Assembly: GCF_047663525.1 (NCBI RefSeq)
Contig: NC_092601.1
Location: 15,399,501-15,463,500, forward strand
Direction of reading: 5' to 3'
From: Anas platyrhynchos
Taxonomy: Eukaryota; Chordata; Aves; Anseriformes; Anatidae
Length of the DNA stretch: 64,000 nucleotides
The notes beneath the pieces are model-generated. The model was not told the origin of the DNA and searched no databases. It saw only the letters and a list, made by a program, of their open reading frames with translations. A program made the position numbers and the translations under genes. Positions 28,801-37,491 of this stretch are shown one piece after another (position 1 is the stretch's first letter; each line of letters starts with the position of its first letter).

Positions 28801-31800
28801 AAAAGCAAATCCAACAATCTAAATGACAAAATAAACAGTTTCCATGTAAGTGTTTTCCAAAGTAGTATATGAGTGACATGTGAAACATATATACATGTAC
28901 ACTAATATTTGCTTCAAAAGAATGAAACATACTTTTTCCTCATAGTTTCAGATTTTGCCAGGAGGACTTGGAGACGATGAACCTGTGAAGTATGAAATAC
29001 AGATTCTATTAATGTGCTAGCTGTGGGAAACTCACATCATTAATGAAATACATTTGGTCATTAGGTGAAAATCAGAGCAAGATCTTTTGGGTAGTAGCAG
29101 AGGCAACAATGCCATCACTGAAAATCAGGCTATTGTTATGTTGCCTTTCACCTATGCACTACACATAAATGTACATTAGTTTCATTATTTCCCCTTCTTG
29201 ATTAATACACAACTTATTGAGGAAAATAGGTTTTTCAGTGCATATACATGTAGAAGGAGCTGTAAGAATGCCAGTGAAAATCTGATTCTAAGACAGGTTT
29301 CTTACAGCTTAGCTGCACCTATCTAAAACTTTCTATTTATACTTCAATTCAACAACTGAAAAACTTCCTTTCTAGTACACATGATGAAAGCCTTGTCAGA
29401 TGTACCTCTTCATAGTAGGTTTCCATTGCTATCCTCATTTCTTCCAAATTATTGGTCTTCAGGTCTGACTGGAATTTGCTAAAAATAGAAGAAAAAAAAT
29501 AATCACTGGTAAAGCTACAGTAATACCTGTTGGTTTACAGTTTCTGGGTGGGTGGTTTATCATTTTCTAAGATGTTCTCTGAGTTTGCTAGTTCATGTTA
29601 CGAAACAGCAGAATATGGGTAAAAAATATTGGGTTTCAGATTCCCTTGATTGTCTTATCCAATACAAGCCCCTACCCCTCCAAAGTCATACTTGATAGCG
29701 TTGTCTTTCTCCTTGCACTGTTGTTCTAGCTTGAGAACCTTCTGCTTTAATCCACTAACCACCTACAGAAAGAACAAAGAGCTCATCAGTCCTACAGTAA
29801 TCCATCTCTTCACAGAAGTTGCATTTCTCCATAATCTCACCCTCTCTTTATAAATTGTACCTATCAGATATACTTATTCTAACTTACTTTAGCACTTATT
29901 AAATCACATGCACGTCTGTTATTTTGTTTCAAACAGGACACTAAAGAAATTAGATCCCTAACTTTTATCTATGGTAATATAACCAGTTTTATAATATTTA
30001 CACATAATCACTAAATAAAAACAATTCTGCCCGTTATTTGCTGCTTTGAGTGTAGCAGGATAACAGGGAGAACACAGATGCAAACAGACTCAAAGAAGTG
30101 ACAAAGAGAGCTCTCTACAAATCAGTTAATTCCAGATCCTTGTTACCTGACTATAAAAATTATTGTTACACTAACTGTTTATTCTTTCCTACTTCATTCT
30201 ATTTTTTTATTCAGTAGTGATTCAACTTGGCAAGAGCAAAAAAAGATAAATGAAAGCAAAAGATAGCAAACTATTACCCATCCATTGTCAGACTTCTTTT
30301 CTGACAAAGCTCGTGCCAGCTCAGAGCACTGCAAGAGAAGACAAATAATGCAAATGACCAACTTTGCTACTTTATTCTACTGTCAGCTCTTTCCATGGAA
30401 TTTTCTAATCTACTTTGTCTCCACAGTCATTTCACAGTCCAACAGCTTAAATTTAGAAGTCCCTACGCTCACCAGTTTCTATTAGGATGCTTCTCTGGAG
30501 ATACAGAAGAGTACATAGAAAACAACAGGCACAAGGAATTGTATTGGGTTTATGTGGACAGATTTTGGTAGCGGGGGGCTGCAGGGGTGGCCTCTGTGAG
30601 TAGAGTCCAGAAGATGCCACACATTAGATAAGAGCCAGCTCCAGCTGGCTCCAAAAGGGACCTGCTACACTGCTGAGCCAGTGAGTGATGCTGTTTGCAC
30701 CTCTATGAGAGCATATTTAAGAAAATAATAATAATAAAAAAAAAAAAGAAAAAACCAACAACAGCAGCTGAGAGAAAGAAGTTACAGCCTGTGGAGAGGA
30801 GCCCACAAATGAGCAGGTGATCTGGTGGGAGCTGCTGCCCATGGGGGACCCATGCTGGAGCAGTTTGCTCCTAAAGGATGGACTCTGTGGTACGGACCCT
30901 TCATATTCTCCTAGGAAAAAAGGCTGGGAGAGCTGGGGATGTTCAGCCTAAGAAGAGAAGGCTCCGGGATGACCTTGTTGCAGTTTTTCAATTCTTAAAG
31001 GGGGCTTATAAAAAAGACAGAGAGCAACTTTATGCTCAGTCAGATAATGACATGAGAATGTGGAACAATTTTTAACTGCAAGAGAGGAGATTTAGATTAG
31101 AGGTTAGGAGGAAGTTCTTCACTCAGAGGGCCACTGAACAGGTTGCCCAGAGAGGCTGTGGATGCCCCATCCCTGCAGATGTTCAAAACCAGGCTGGATG
31201 AGGCCGTGAGCAACCTGATCCAGTGGGCAGCATCCCTGCCTGTGGCAGGGAGGTTGTAACAAGTTAGTCTTTAATGTCCCTTCCAACCCAAGCTGTCCTG
31301 TGATTGTATGACCCACACTGGAGCAGTTCCTCAACTGTGGAAAGCCCACACAGCATCAGTTTGGGGAGGACAGCATCCCATGGGAGGGACTCCACACTGG
31401 AGCAGGGGAAGAAAATGACCACAAAGGAGCAGCAGCTGACGAAGTCCTATGAAGTGCTATGGACTGACCCCAGCTCCCTAGTTCTTGTTCCCCTGCAGTG
31501 CTCGGGGAAAGGAGGTAGAAGTGGGTGGACCTGGGGTGAAAAAGGAAGCTCAGTTTGCTTTTAGTTTCTCACTGTCTATTAGTAATAGGGAATAAATTAT
31601 ATTCATCTCTCTACATTGAGTCTGTTTTGCTTATGATGGTAATTGGTGAGTTATCCCCCTGTCTTTATCTCAACCCTTGAGCCCTTTTTCTTCATATACT
31701 CTGCCCCTCTTCCTTTGAGAAAGGGAATGAGAGTACAGCTGTGGTGGAGTATAGCTGATCATCAGGGTGAAAATACTACAAGAATTCAGTGAAATTCAGG

Positions 31801-34800
31801 TCTTCTATGATCCTAATTGTTTCTCAGCTTCATGGGTCTGAAAATAAAGCTCATTTTTGTTTCCTGGTTCAGGTCTTGGGACTGCATGCAACAGTCACCA
31901 TGCAAGAGGTTAACTCCCTTCTACTCTCAGGCAAAACATTCAAAAAGCAGACATCTGAAGGGACAACAATTCAATTTTTCCTTAAGAAATGAAAATTATC
32001 TTTGCAAAATAAGCTTATCTGCACAGCATGGTGTTATCTTCCCTTAAAGTGAGCTGGAACAGTAAGCTGAGATACACAAAACGGAAATCACTTTGCACCA
32101 ACCAACCACCTCTCATACTCAAGTTCATCACTCCTAGGAGTCAACACACTACAGACTTCTGAAATTCAGTGAGACAAAGAGATGAGGATCACACCACTCA
32201 GCACTCTTCTGCCTATTTTTATCCCTCTCCCCACACTTCTCCACCTCCCCATCTCCAAGAAATAGTCACCTTGGAAGGATCCAACAGTTGCTCAATCTGT
32301 TTATCCTTTCTGTTATTTTCTTCTTCCAGTCGACGAAGCTTAGTTTTCATTCGATCTCCTTCATTTTTCTGAGCTTGTATTGTCTAAAAGAGGAGGGAAA
32401 AATCCTAAGCTCATTTCAGAGACAAAATTTGTCTCTGAATTTTGACATGGAAATTTTGACACTGAATTTTGACATGGAAATGTTTTGATTCCGGTAACAA
32501 TCCACTTATGATGGCCACGACAAAGCAGATTAAAAAAAAAAAAAAAAAAGAAAAAAGACCATTACACTATGGCCAGGGCTGACATGTAACAGAGATGACA
32601 GGGAAAAGACAAAAAGAAAGTTTTAACAGAAAGGCAGCCTTCCACAAATGATCTACAACAGCCAAGATATTTGTTTATAGGTATCCCTGGGGTTCAACTT
32701 GCCTAGTGTTCAACTTGTCCTTGTCTTTCATACACTGCACAAAGATCAACTCACAAATTGTTAAAATGTGATGAATAACAGCCAAGAAGGGAGGAAAACA
32801 AAGGAAGGGAAGGAGGGGTGTGCATGGAGAGTCAAAGAAACCAATGCAATGAACCTTTTTAGTGTCCAGCTAGGGCCATGGCTGGGGTTCAGGACTGGGT
32901 ATACTTCAGGGCTTCCACCTCCAGAACTCAGAAGTATCTATCACACCATAAGAACAATGAAATTGCCTTAAACAGATGCAAGTTTAGTTTAGACCTTGCA
33001 TTATAAATACAAAAAAATAAAATTTGGTGGATGTCTCAGTTGTAGAAACCAAAGTATTCCGAACCAACAAGGTCTGGACATCTAGAGATGGACAGAGCAG
33101 CCCTATGACTTTTATTATGTAAGCATCAGAGGGACAGTACCTTTTTAAGTTCTATTATTTCATCATACATATCTTCTTTTTCTTTGTAGTCAGGAGTTCC
33201 AGGAATGTAGCCTACACAAAAGGTACATAAAATAAGCAGATCTGAAAAAAAGTACCTTTCTCCTAAATAAAAATCTTCTAATTTAAAGAAAATATTTAGA
33301 ACAGCACCAAAGTGAAAACTAGACCATTTTAAAAAGAAACGTGATCAAAGGAATTAATTTTATAAATTAAAATGGAGATGTTACCTTATGAACCTTCTGC
33401 CAGATTATACGTGAAATTTCTCTTAAGTATCTCTCTTTTCTCTCATGCTAGATTAAAATACGCATCTCAAGAAAAACAAACACTTCACAGAAGACTGAAG
33501 TCTTTCCATCCCAAGAAGTCAATTACTTACAAAAGATTTCTAAAAGATGTCCAAAAGACATTTTTCTATTGATGCCTAATGTGTGAAAGTGTATTACCTT
33601 TCAGAGTTGCTGGAACCCATGCATAAGAGTATAGGTATAATACCAGCATAGGTATCATTTGAAATGGAATTTAAGACTAGGAATTTTAACTTTACAGTTC
33701 TCATTGAAGAAGAACAGGATAGAAGTTTTATATTTTGCTTTTCTCATAAAAACCAGTTGATTTTAATATCACAACCACATGATAAAACACTTTCTAGAAA
33801 AGAAGTAAAAGGAGTCAATTACATAGAATTTCAGGCAAGCAGATGGTTTCTATCAATGGTTCCTAAACTATGCTTTGCAAAGTCACAATAAATTGTCTAC
33901 AGCTGGCCCATTGAACCATATTATATTTGCAGCTTTTTCAGCTGAAAATGCATAGCAATTTGCAAGAAGTTCTGAAAGCTAATAGTGATTCATTGCTCAC
34001 AAAAATCTGGGAAGCCGCCTTAACCAATTTACAAATCTCCAAAGTATTCCAATGATCACATTTTGACACATGTACTTTAATACAGGTTAAACTGAACGGG
34101 TCTTGCTTTACTAAAGCTAAGATCTTAAACAAATAATGTGTGGTTTTACATGGAAAAAGAAATGACATCACTAACTTTTATCTACCACATGATCACAGGG
34201 TTTACCATTACTAGAAGAACGGGAATGTTTTGGCTTCTTCATTCCTAGAGCTTCCTTCAAATACTCTGGAGTGCTACTAGAAACACTAGATCGCGCATGC
34301 CCCACGTCAACATCTGATTTCAGGGGGTGGCTCACTCCTGCCAACAAAAATGGAACAAAATGCAAAAGTCAGGGATAATTGTGAGTTACGTTTGTGGATT
34401 TATTCTGAGCAAATATGACACAGAAAACTCCAGATGTTGTTAATCATTCCTACTACAAATTCCAATGCTCAAGATCAGATAACTCACAGTTCCAACCACC
34501 CAAGTAATACTGAAATGACTTCCTACGTACTCTAAACAAATACATATTTATTGTTTAAGAATCATATGTTAAGCTGTCCCCAACAGTAAATTTTATACAC
34601 GTATGCAGATTAAATTTCTATACTAATACCTTGTTTCAGTGATCCCAGCCACATCTGCCTTGGGTTTTTTACAGCTGCGTTCTCAAAACGTGCACTGCCT
34701 GTTCCCTGCAGAGATCTCCAAACGGCAGTTTTTTTAGGATACAGTTGTGTGCTAGAGCTGTACGGAGACTCTAAACAAAAGAAAATATCTCTTGCATTAA

Positions 34801-37023
34801 GAAGTTCAAGATCACAAAAATTCTGCCATGTGTTTCAAGGTTCCCAGACATAGCCCTATCACTTAGAAAAATATATAAAAATAACATAAAAAATAATAAT
34901 ATGAAAATAATCAAGAACTCCAAGTAAGCTATACACTTCAATATTTAGCCTATAAAAATCTAACTTCACAAGTTATAGAACATAAATCTCAGATAGATGT
35001 GCTCTGCACACGCCAATGAGTAATTCTAGGGAGAATCATAAGGTGTTGTTTCAAATAAATCTTGCAGTTCCTGTGTCCTGTAGAAACCTATCTTGTTGAG
35101 TGTAATGGAAGCAGAAGAAATGATTTTGCAACTCTTACTTGGTGACTTTGGAGGCTTGTGAAGAATTCTCTTCTTTAACTTCTGGAAGGAAAAAATATAT
35201 ATTATGTATATTTAAAATATTCCACCCTTCAAACACTTGAGCATATAACTGTAAAATCAACTCTGATTTTATATTAAGAGCACTTACTCTAATAACACAA
35301 AACCTGTGTAGAAAACAAAACCTGTAGCATTAAGTACATGTAGGATTGGCCACAGCAACAGTCACCAAAATTAAGGTGGTAACTACTGTAGTTTTAGGCT
35401 ACAAAAAAGCATATTCATGCTCATAACATTAAGACCTTCCCCATCAGTACTAAGTACAAGTGACAACAAGAGTCCAAGATGATCACAAAACAGAGGCCGA
35501 ACCATAGGACCATTTAGCTAAAGGAAAGGCTTGCTAAATTCCTTGCAAACACTGTAAAATGATTAGTTAGCCAAACATCATTTGCAGCCCCCAGAAGAAT
35601 TTAGAGAAGGAGAATTTAGAAGCCAAAATTACAGCTGGAATTAGAAGAGGTTTTCATATCCAACTGCATTGCAATAACATTGTTACTTCTCTCTGACGGA
35701 TGTCTTATTGATCAGGAGACATCACGTGGGTGTAGCGTGTGAAAGAACACTCTGAGAGGCCTTTTTAAGGCATTTATCTGCAGAATGCCATTAATAAAAC
35801 TCACCATTTCTGCATCTGATTCACAGGTTATCACGGACAGGCTGTCATCTCCCTGGGAAATAAACACAAACGGCAATGTTTGCTACTCTCCAAATAAGTG
35901 GTTATAATGCATGTCCAGAAAACTTTATTTTCTGTTACTGTCACGACAGAATTTGAGTACAACAAATTCAAATGGGAAATGAGTTGCTACTTTTACAAAA
36001 CACAGTATCATTTGCTCTAACACAAACATTCACTGTGATTCCTCCCTTGCTAAGCTATGGGAAGGAACATTTAATAAACTAGACTGGAGAAATAACTTGA
36101 CTGAGAAAAAGACACAGCTAACGAATGAAAAAGAAACGTTTAATTTCCCCTCGTATTAAGCTGACAAATTTCTCTGCTTCTCAAACGTGAGCGTATCCAT
36201 AGCAGAAAGAAAATTTCCACTTCTCTTTCAAATTATATGGAAGTGGGCTGCCCTCGCAGAAAGAACGTTTTCACTAGCTGCCAACTCCACGGCACTTACA
36301 GCTGCAGCACCATTCTTTGGAAAGATGCTGATCTATCTCACTGAGGGGCAGGGAGGGGGTGAAGTATTTTTTTTAGAACCCCAGTTAACAGAAAAGGAGA
36401 TGGGATTGACAACACCAGAGCAGATACAACGGCATTTGGTGCTGGCTGCGAGCAAGCACGCACGCGTCTCACGCGCCATGCCGTCTAGTTTTTAATTTCC
36501 TGAGGCAATGTTCCCCGCAGCACACTGAGAGGTTCTTTTTATTTTTAAGGCCTTTTAATCGCTCTGCATGATCTCTCCACATAACTGCACCTATTGCAGG
36601 AGGAATCAGATAAAGAACGAGAAGGCACTCGGCCCCTAGAGAACATTCAGCGGGATATAGACATGCCATGACAAAAACACTCCAGTTCAGCAGGATATAA
36701 AGGTGCCCTGACAAGAACACCCTTGGAAGCCTTCACAGCCCCTCTTCCCCTGCAGAGCAGGCTCATCCCGGACAGGGAACACGGGGGCTCTGCGCAAAAC
36801 CCAAAGCTTCCTCCTGGCTGGGGAAGGAGAGGAAGAGGGCCACAAAACCCCTCACGCTAGGGGCCGAAGCCCTTCTCCTGAAGAGACTCCGGGCCTTGCC
36901 ACGACCCCAGGCCGAGCCGTGGGCCCCGGCAGCCCTCTTCCTCTTCCTCCTCCTCATCCCCCTGCCCCCGCCGTTCCTTACCAGCTGCCCCTCCGCGGCC
37001 GCCTCTCCTGCCCCCCGGGCCAT
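13705..37023 (-). CDS. IQCE: IQCE, IQ-motif protein E; complete coding region in 22 exons
   Basis: The joined coding sequence is 2271 bp (756 residues); human IQCE is about 695. Recognised landmarks include GDDSLS near the N-terminus, [73 protein letters not shown] and the C-terminal SDDSDDIVI, all matching human IQCE as I recall it. Residues about 150-489 are heptad-rich coiled coil. Three IQ-type motifs lie near 507-521, 530-550 and 647-670. IQCE acts at the base of the primary cilium with EFCAB7, anchoring the EVC-EVC2 complex for Hedgehog signalling; loss in people is associated with postaxial polydactyly. All 21 introns are GT-AG and every phase agrees. Apart from the separately listed repeats the introns contain nothing I recognise. 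The gene shares a divergent promoter with BRAT1. Splice joins are read by eye; the 5' edge of exon 20 is least certain. Confidence 0.95.
16552..16667 (-). CDS. IQCE: IQCE exon 21
   Basis: 116 bp, phase 2 to 1, encoding [20 protein letters not shown] and [12 protein letters not shown] weakly conserved tail region; placement rests on reading frame and good splice sites (TTTTGCAG, GTAATC) rather than strong similarity. Confidence 0.8.
17394..17701 (-). CDS. IQCE: IQCE exon 20 (third IQ motif, long linker)
   Basis: 308 bp as drawn, phase 0 to 2. The last third encodes [20 protein letters not shown], matching the human third IQ motif (EEAIVIIQSALRAHLAR). The upstream roughly 80 residues do not align with human. 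The 5' edge (acceptor GAATGCAG at 17702-17709) was chosen because it keeps phase 0. Shorter alternatives after ATAAAG or GACCAG also keep frame, so the linker length is uncertain. Confidence 0.75.
18501..18614 (-). CDS. IQCE: IQCE exon 19 (second IQ motif)
   Basis: 114 bp, phase 0 to 0. Starts [20 protein letters not shown], a good IQ motif with the IQ isoleucine replaced by leucine, as in human [19 protein letters not shown]. Ends at donor GTAATT. Confidence 0.95.
19596..19619 (-). CDS. IQCE: IQCE exon 18 (24-bp micro-exon)
   Basis: An eight-codon exon, KEEIALYE, phase 0 to 0, between acceptor TTTCAG and donor GTGAGT. It fits human KKKKAVLDE, the linker between IQ motifs 1 and 2. Its short length would make it easy for automatic annotation to miss. 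Confidence 0.85.
19811..19999 (+). mobile_element. CR1 fragment (truncated at both ends)
   Basis: Plus-oriented CR1 interior: GCTGTTCAGCCTGG, GGGGAGACCTTA, then GATTTAG-type sequence and GAAATTCTTTACTATAAGGG. It stops abruptly where the LTR-derived segment at 20000 begins, before the CR1 3' end. It sits in the IQCE intron between exons 17 and 18. Confidence 0.8.
20000..20249 (+). mobile_element. LTR fragment fused to CR1 (second copy of chimeric junction)
   Basis: 20000-20064 matches the LTR interior at 30835-30899 (shared TGCTGGAG, AGTTTGC, GATGGACTC, GGACCC). 20065-20249 matches the nested CR1 beginning at 30900 (TTCATATTCTCCTAGG and onward). The similarity runs through the LTR/CR1 boundary without a break and ends near TTTTTAACTACAAAG. 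Confidence 0.75.
20995..21090 (-). CDS. IQCE: IQCE exon 17 (first IQ-type motif)
   Basis: 96 bp, phase 0 to 0, 32 residues ending [17 protein letters not shown], aligned with human DAAARVLQAQWKVYKHKK. The acceptor was set at ATTCTTCTTCTCAG (ending 21091), because reading further upstream in this frame meets a TAA. Donor GTGAGA. Confidence 0.88.
21688..21707. repeat. Poly(A) run in IQCE intron
   Basis: About 20 consecutive A between AATTAGG and GAGAAACC; simple repeat with no linked element recognised. Confidence 0.7.
23410..23512 (-). CDS. IQCE: IQCE exon 16 (end of coiled coil)
   Basis: 103 bp, phase 2 to 0, encoding [20 protein letters not shown] and onward to EKLNK; human REEIQTLTSKLQELQEMKKEEKE. 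Confidence 0.93.
24283..24387 (-). CDS. IQCE: IQCE exon 15 (coiled coil)
   Basis: 105 bp, phase 2 to 2, encoding [20 protein letters not shown] and then a lysine/glutamate-rich run; human [18 protein letters not shown]. Confidence 0.95.
25181..25389 (-). CDS. IQCE: IQCE exon 14
   Basis: 209 bp, phase 0 to 2, residues about 351-420. A serine-rich linker ([20 protein letters not shown]) is followed by renewed coiled coil [20 protein letters not shown]. The latter half aligns with human HERLRGAVRDLKEERTALQEQLL. Confidence 0.93.
25699..25754 (-). CDS. IQCE: IQCE exon 13 (coiled coil)
   Basis: 56 bp, phase 1 to 0, encoding [18 protein letters not shown]; human YVEWSKPRLLRRIVELEK. Donor GTGAGT. 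Confidence 0.96.
26257..26414 (-). CDS. IQCE: IQCE exon 12 (coiled coil)
   Basis: 158 bp, phase 2 to 1, residues about 279-331. It contains [20 protein letters not shown] and [13 protein letters not shown], parallel to human LLSLSRSVQELTEENQSLKEDLDRVLSTS. The intron before it (26415-28932) is the longest unremarkable one, with no exon-like ORF seen. Confidence 0.94.
28933..28982 (-). CDS. IQCE: IQCE exon 11 (coiled coil)
   Basis: 50 bp, phase 0 to 2, encoding [16 protein letters not shown]; human VHRLQTLLASSETTGK. Confidence 0.95.
29406..29478 (-). CDS. IQCE: IQCE exon 10 (coiled coil)
   Basis: 73 bp, phase 2 to 0, encoding [20 protein letters not shown] and YYEE, the best-conserved block of the protein. 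Confidence 0.97.
29692..29762 (-). CDS. IQCE: IQCE exon 9 (coiled coil)
   Basis: 71 bp, phase 0 to 2, encoding [20 protein letters not shown] plus NAI; human reads [20 protein letters not shown]. Confidence 0.96.
30278..30328 (-). CDS. IQCE: IQCE exon 8
   Basis: 51 bp, phase 0 to 0, encoding [17 protein letters not shown], equivalent to human DFVRTLAEKRPDASW. It follows the intron that holds the LTR/CR1 insertion. Confidence 0.92.
30540..31780 (+). mobile_element. Solo LTR of an avian endogenous retrovirus (ERVL-like), with nested CR1
   Basis: Begins TGTATTGGGTTTATGTGG and ends ACTACA, i.e. 5'-TG...CA-3'. The interior resembles a common avian LTR I remember: GGGGGCTGCAGGGGTGGCC, GAGCCAGCTCCAGC, TTTAGTTTCTCACTGT, an AATAAA-like stretch, GAGTCTGTTTTGC and GGTAATTGGTGAGT. 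Flanking bases are GGAAT on the left and AGAAT on the right, a plausible 5-bp target duplication with one mismatch. No retroviral gene is present, so it is a solo LTR. It lies in the IQCE intron between exons 7 and 8, antisense to the gene. The family name is not certain. Confidence 0.82.
30900..31309 (+). mobile_element. CR1 nested inside the LTR
   Basis: 5'-truncated CR1 in plus orientation: GGCTGGGAGAGCTGGGG, GATTTAGATTAGAGGTTAGG, GTTGCCCAGAGAGGCTGTGG, CATCCCTGCCTGTGGCAGGG, CCCTTCCAACCCA, ending GTGATTGTATG. The LTR continues on both sides. GACCC occurs at 30895-30899 and 31310-31314 and looks like its target-site duplication. Confidence 0.9.
32270..32383 (-). CDS. IQCE: IQCE exon 7 (coiled coil)
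   Basis: 114 bp, phase 0 to 0, 38 residues including [20 protein letters not shown] and DPSK, matching the human coiled coil almost residue for residue. Acceptor TTTTAG at 32384-32389; donor GTGACT. Confidence 0.96.
32417..32437. repeat. Perfect 10-bp inverted repeat
   Basis: CAGAGACAAA, one central A, then TTTGTCTCTG: a perfect palindrome abutting the 27-bp duplication and about 33 bases from the exon 7 acceptor. Confidence 0.85.
32435..32488 (+). repeat. 27-bp tandem duplication next to IQCE exon 7
   Basis: Two adjacent copies beginning CTGAATTTTGACATGGAAAT, at 32435 and 32462, nearly identical. They lie about 50-105 bases before the exon 7 acceptor in IQCE orientation. Confidence 0.85.
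33141..33211 (-). CDS. IQCE: IQCE exon 6
   Basis: 71 bp, phase 1 to 0, encoding [20 protein letters not shown] followed by LKK. Nearly identical to human [22 protein letters not shown] and the start of the coiled coil. Confidence 0.96.
34206..34337 (-). CDS. IQCE: IQCE exon 5
   Basis: 132 bp, phase 1 to 1, residues about 92-135: a serine-rich low-complexity linker containing [20 protein letters not shown] and HSRSSSN. The end corresponds to human RRSASN. Donor GTAAAC. Confidence 0.9.
34630..34770 (-). CDS. IQCE: IQCE exon 4
   Basis: 141 bp, phase 1 to 1, residues about 45-91. It contains [20 protein letters not shown] and later MWLGSLKQ, matching the human SPYLSKPRKVASWRSL and LWLGT blocks. 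Donor GTATTA. Confidence 0.92.
35139..35181 (-). CDS. IQCE: IQCE exon 3
   Basis: 43 bp, phase 0 to 1, encoding [14 protein letters not shown], a basic proline-rich stretch like human KAKRKAFHKPPPTSP. Donor GTAAGA. Confidence 0.92.
35805..35852 (-). CDS. IQCE: IQCE exon 2
   Basis: 48 bp, phase 0 to 0, encoding [16 protein letters not shown], which parallels human GDDSLSAVTFDSDVET. Acceptor TTCCCAG, donor GTGAGT. Confidence 0.92.
36646..36725 (+). repeat. 40-bp tandem duplication in IQCE intron 1
   Basis: Two diverged copies at 40-base spacing: TTCAGCGGGATATAGACATG and TTCAGCAGGATATAAAGGTG, each followed by CC(A/C)TGACAA(A/G)AACAC. Confidence 0.75.
36982..37023 (-). CDS. IQCE: IQCE exon 1 (start codon)
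   Basis: ATG at 37023-37021 opens [14 protein letters not shown], ending at a GTAAGG donor in phase 0. The 14-residue head differs from human (MFLGTGEPALDT as I recall), but it joins in frame to GDDSLS, and it is the only ATG in the CpG promoter that does so with a good donor. Confidence 0.8.
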
Positions 37024-37091
37024 GACCGGGGGCGGCCTCAGAGGGGCCGGGGCGGCCGCGGCCTCCCCCTCACGGCACTTCCGGGTGCGCG

Positions 37092-37105
37092 GTCACCATG
37101 GCAAC
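37092..37105. promoter_or_regulatory. RFX X-box (GTCACC-AT-GGCAAC)
   Basis: GTCACCATGGCAAC fits the RFX consensus GTNRCC N(0-3) RGYAAC at every defined position with a 2-base spacer. It lies about 70 bp upstream of the IQCE start codon. X-boxes in proximal promoters are a hallmark of ciliary genes, and IQCE is ciliary. Binding is inferred. Confidence 0.75.
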
Positions 37106-37177
37106 CGCGGGGCGGCCTAGCGGCGCTCCGCCCGTCGTGTGGGCACAACAGGGCCGACCGCAACCCTACGCAGGGTG

Positions 37178-37199
37178 CCAACGGGTTCCCAACGGGTTC
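37178..37199 (+). repeat. 11-bp direct repeat with MYB-type core
   Basis: CCAACGGGTTC occurs twice in direct succession (37178-37188 and 37189-37199), in the shared promoter. CAACGG matches the MYB core YAACKG. A regulatory role is inference. Confidence 0.55.
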
Positions 37200-37367
37200 C
37201 TCGCCCTCGCCGCGGCTTCGTCGCTGCCGCCTCCGGGCCCCGGGAGCAGCCCGGCGGGCCCCGGCCGTGCCGCGGGCCGCCACCGCCCCCCAGCGGCCCT
37301 CAGCGCAGCGGGCCGCCCTTGCACGGCCATCGCGACACTCGCTTTACGGCCAGCGCTGGCAACGCGC

Positions 37368-37413
37368 GTCTCCATGGTTACGGTCGCCGTGGTTACGGTC
37401 TCCCTTGGTGACG
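37368..37413. promoter_or_regulatory. Triple tandem X-box-like array
   Basis: Three adjacent 15-16-bp units: GTCTCCATGGTTACG, GTCGCCGTGGTTACG and GTCTCCCTTGGTGACG. Read on the minus strand they contain GTAACC or GTCACC half-sites followed by GGNGAC-type halves, each within one or two bases of the RFX consensus. They end 28 bp before the first BRAT1 ATG. Confidence 0.55.
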
Positions 37414-37491
37414 GGGCCTGGCGGCCGGGGCCGCGCCGCCATGTCGGCCTGGCAGGCCTGGTTCGTCGCCCGCGCCCGCCGCAGGTTCGCC

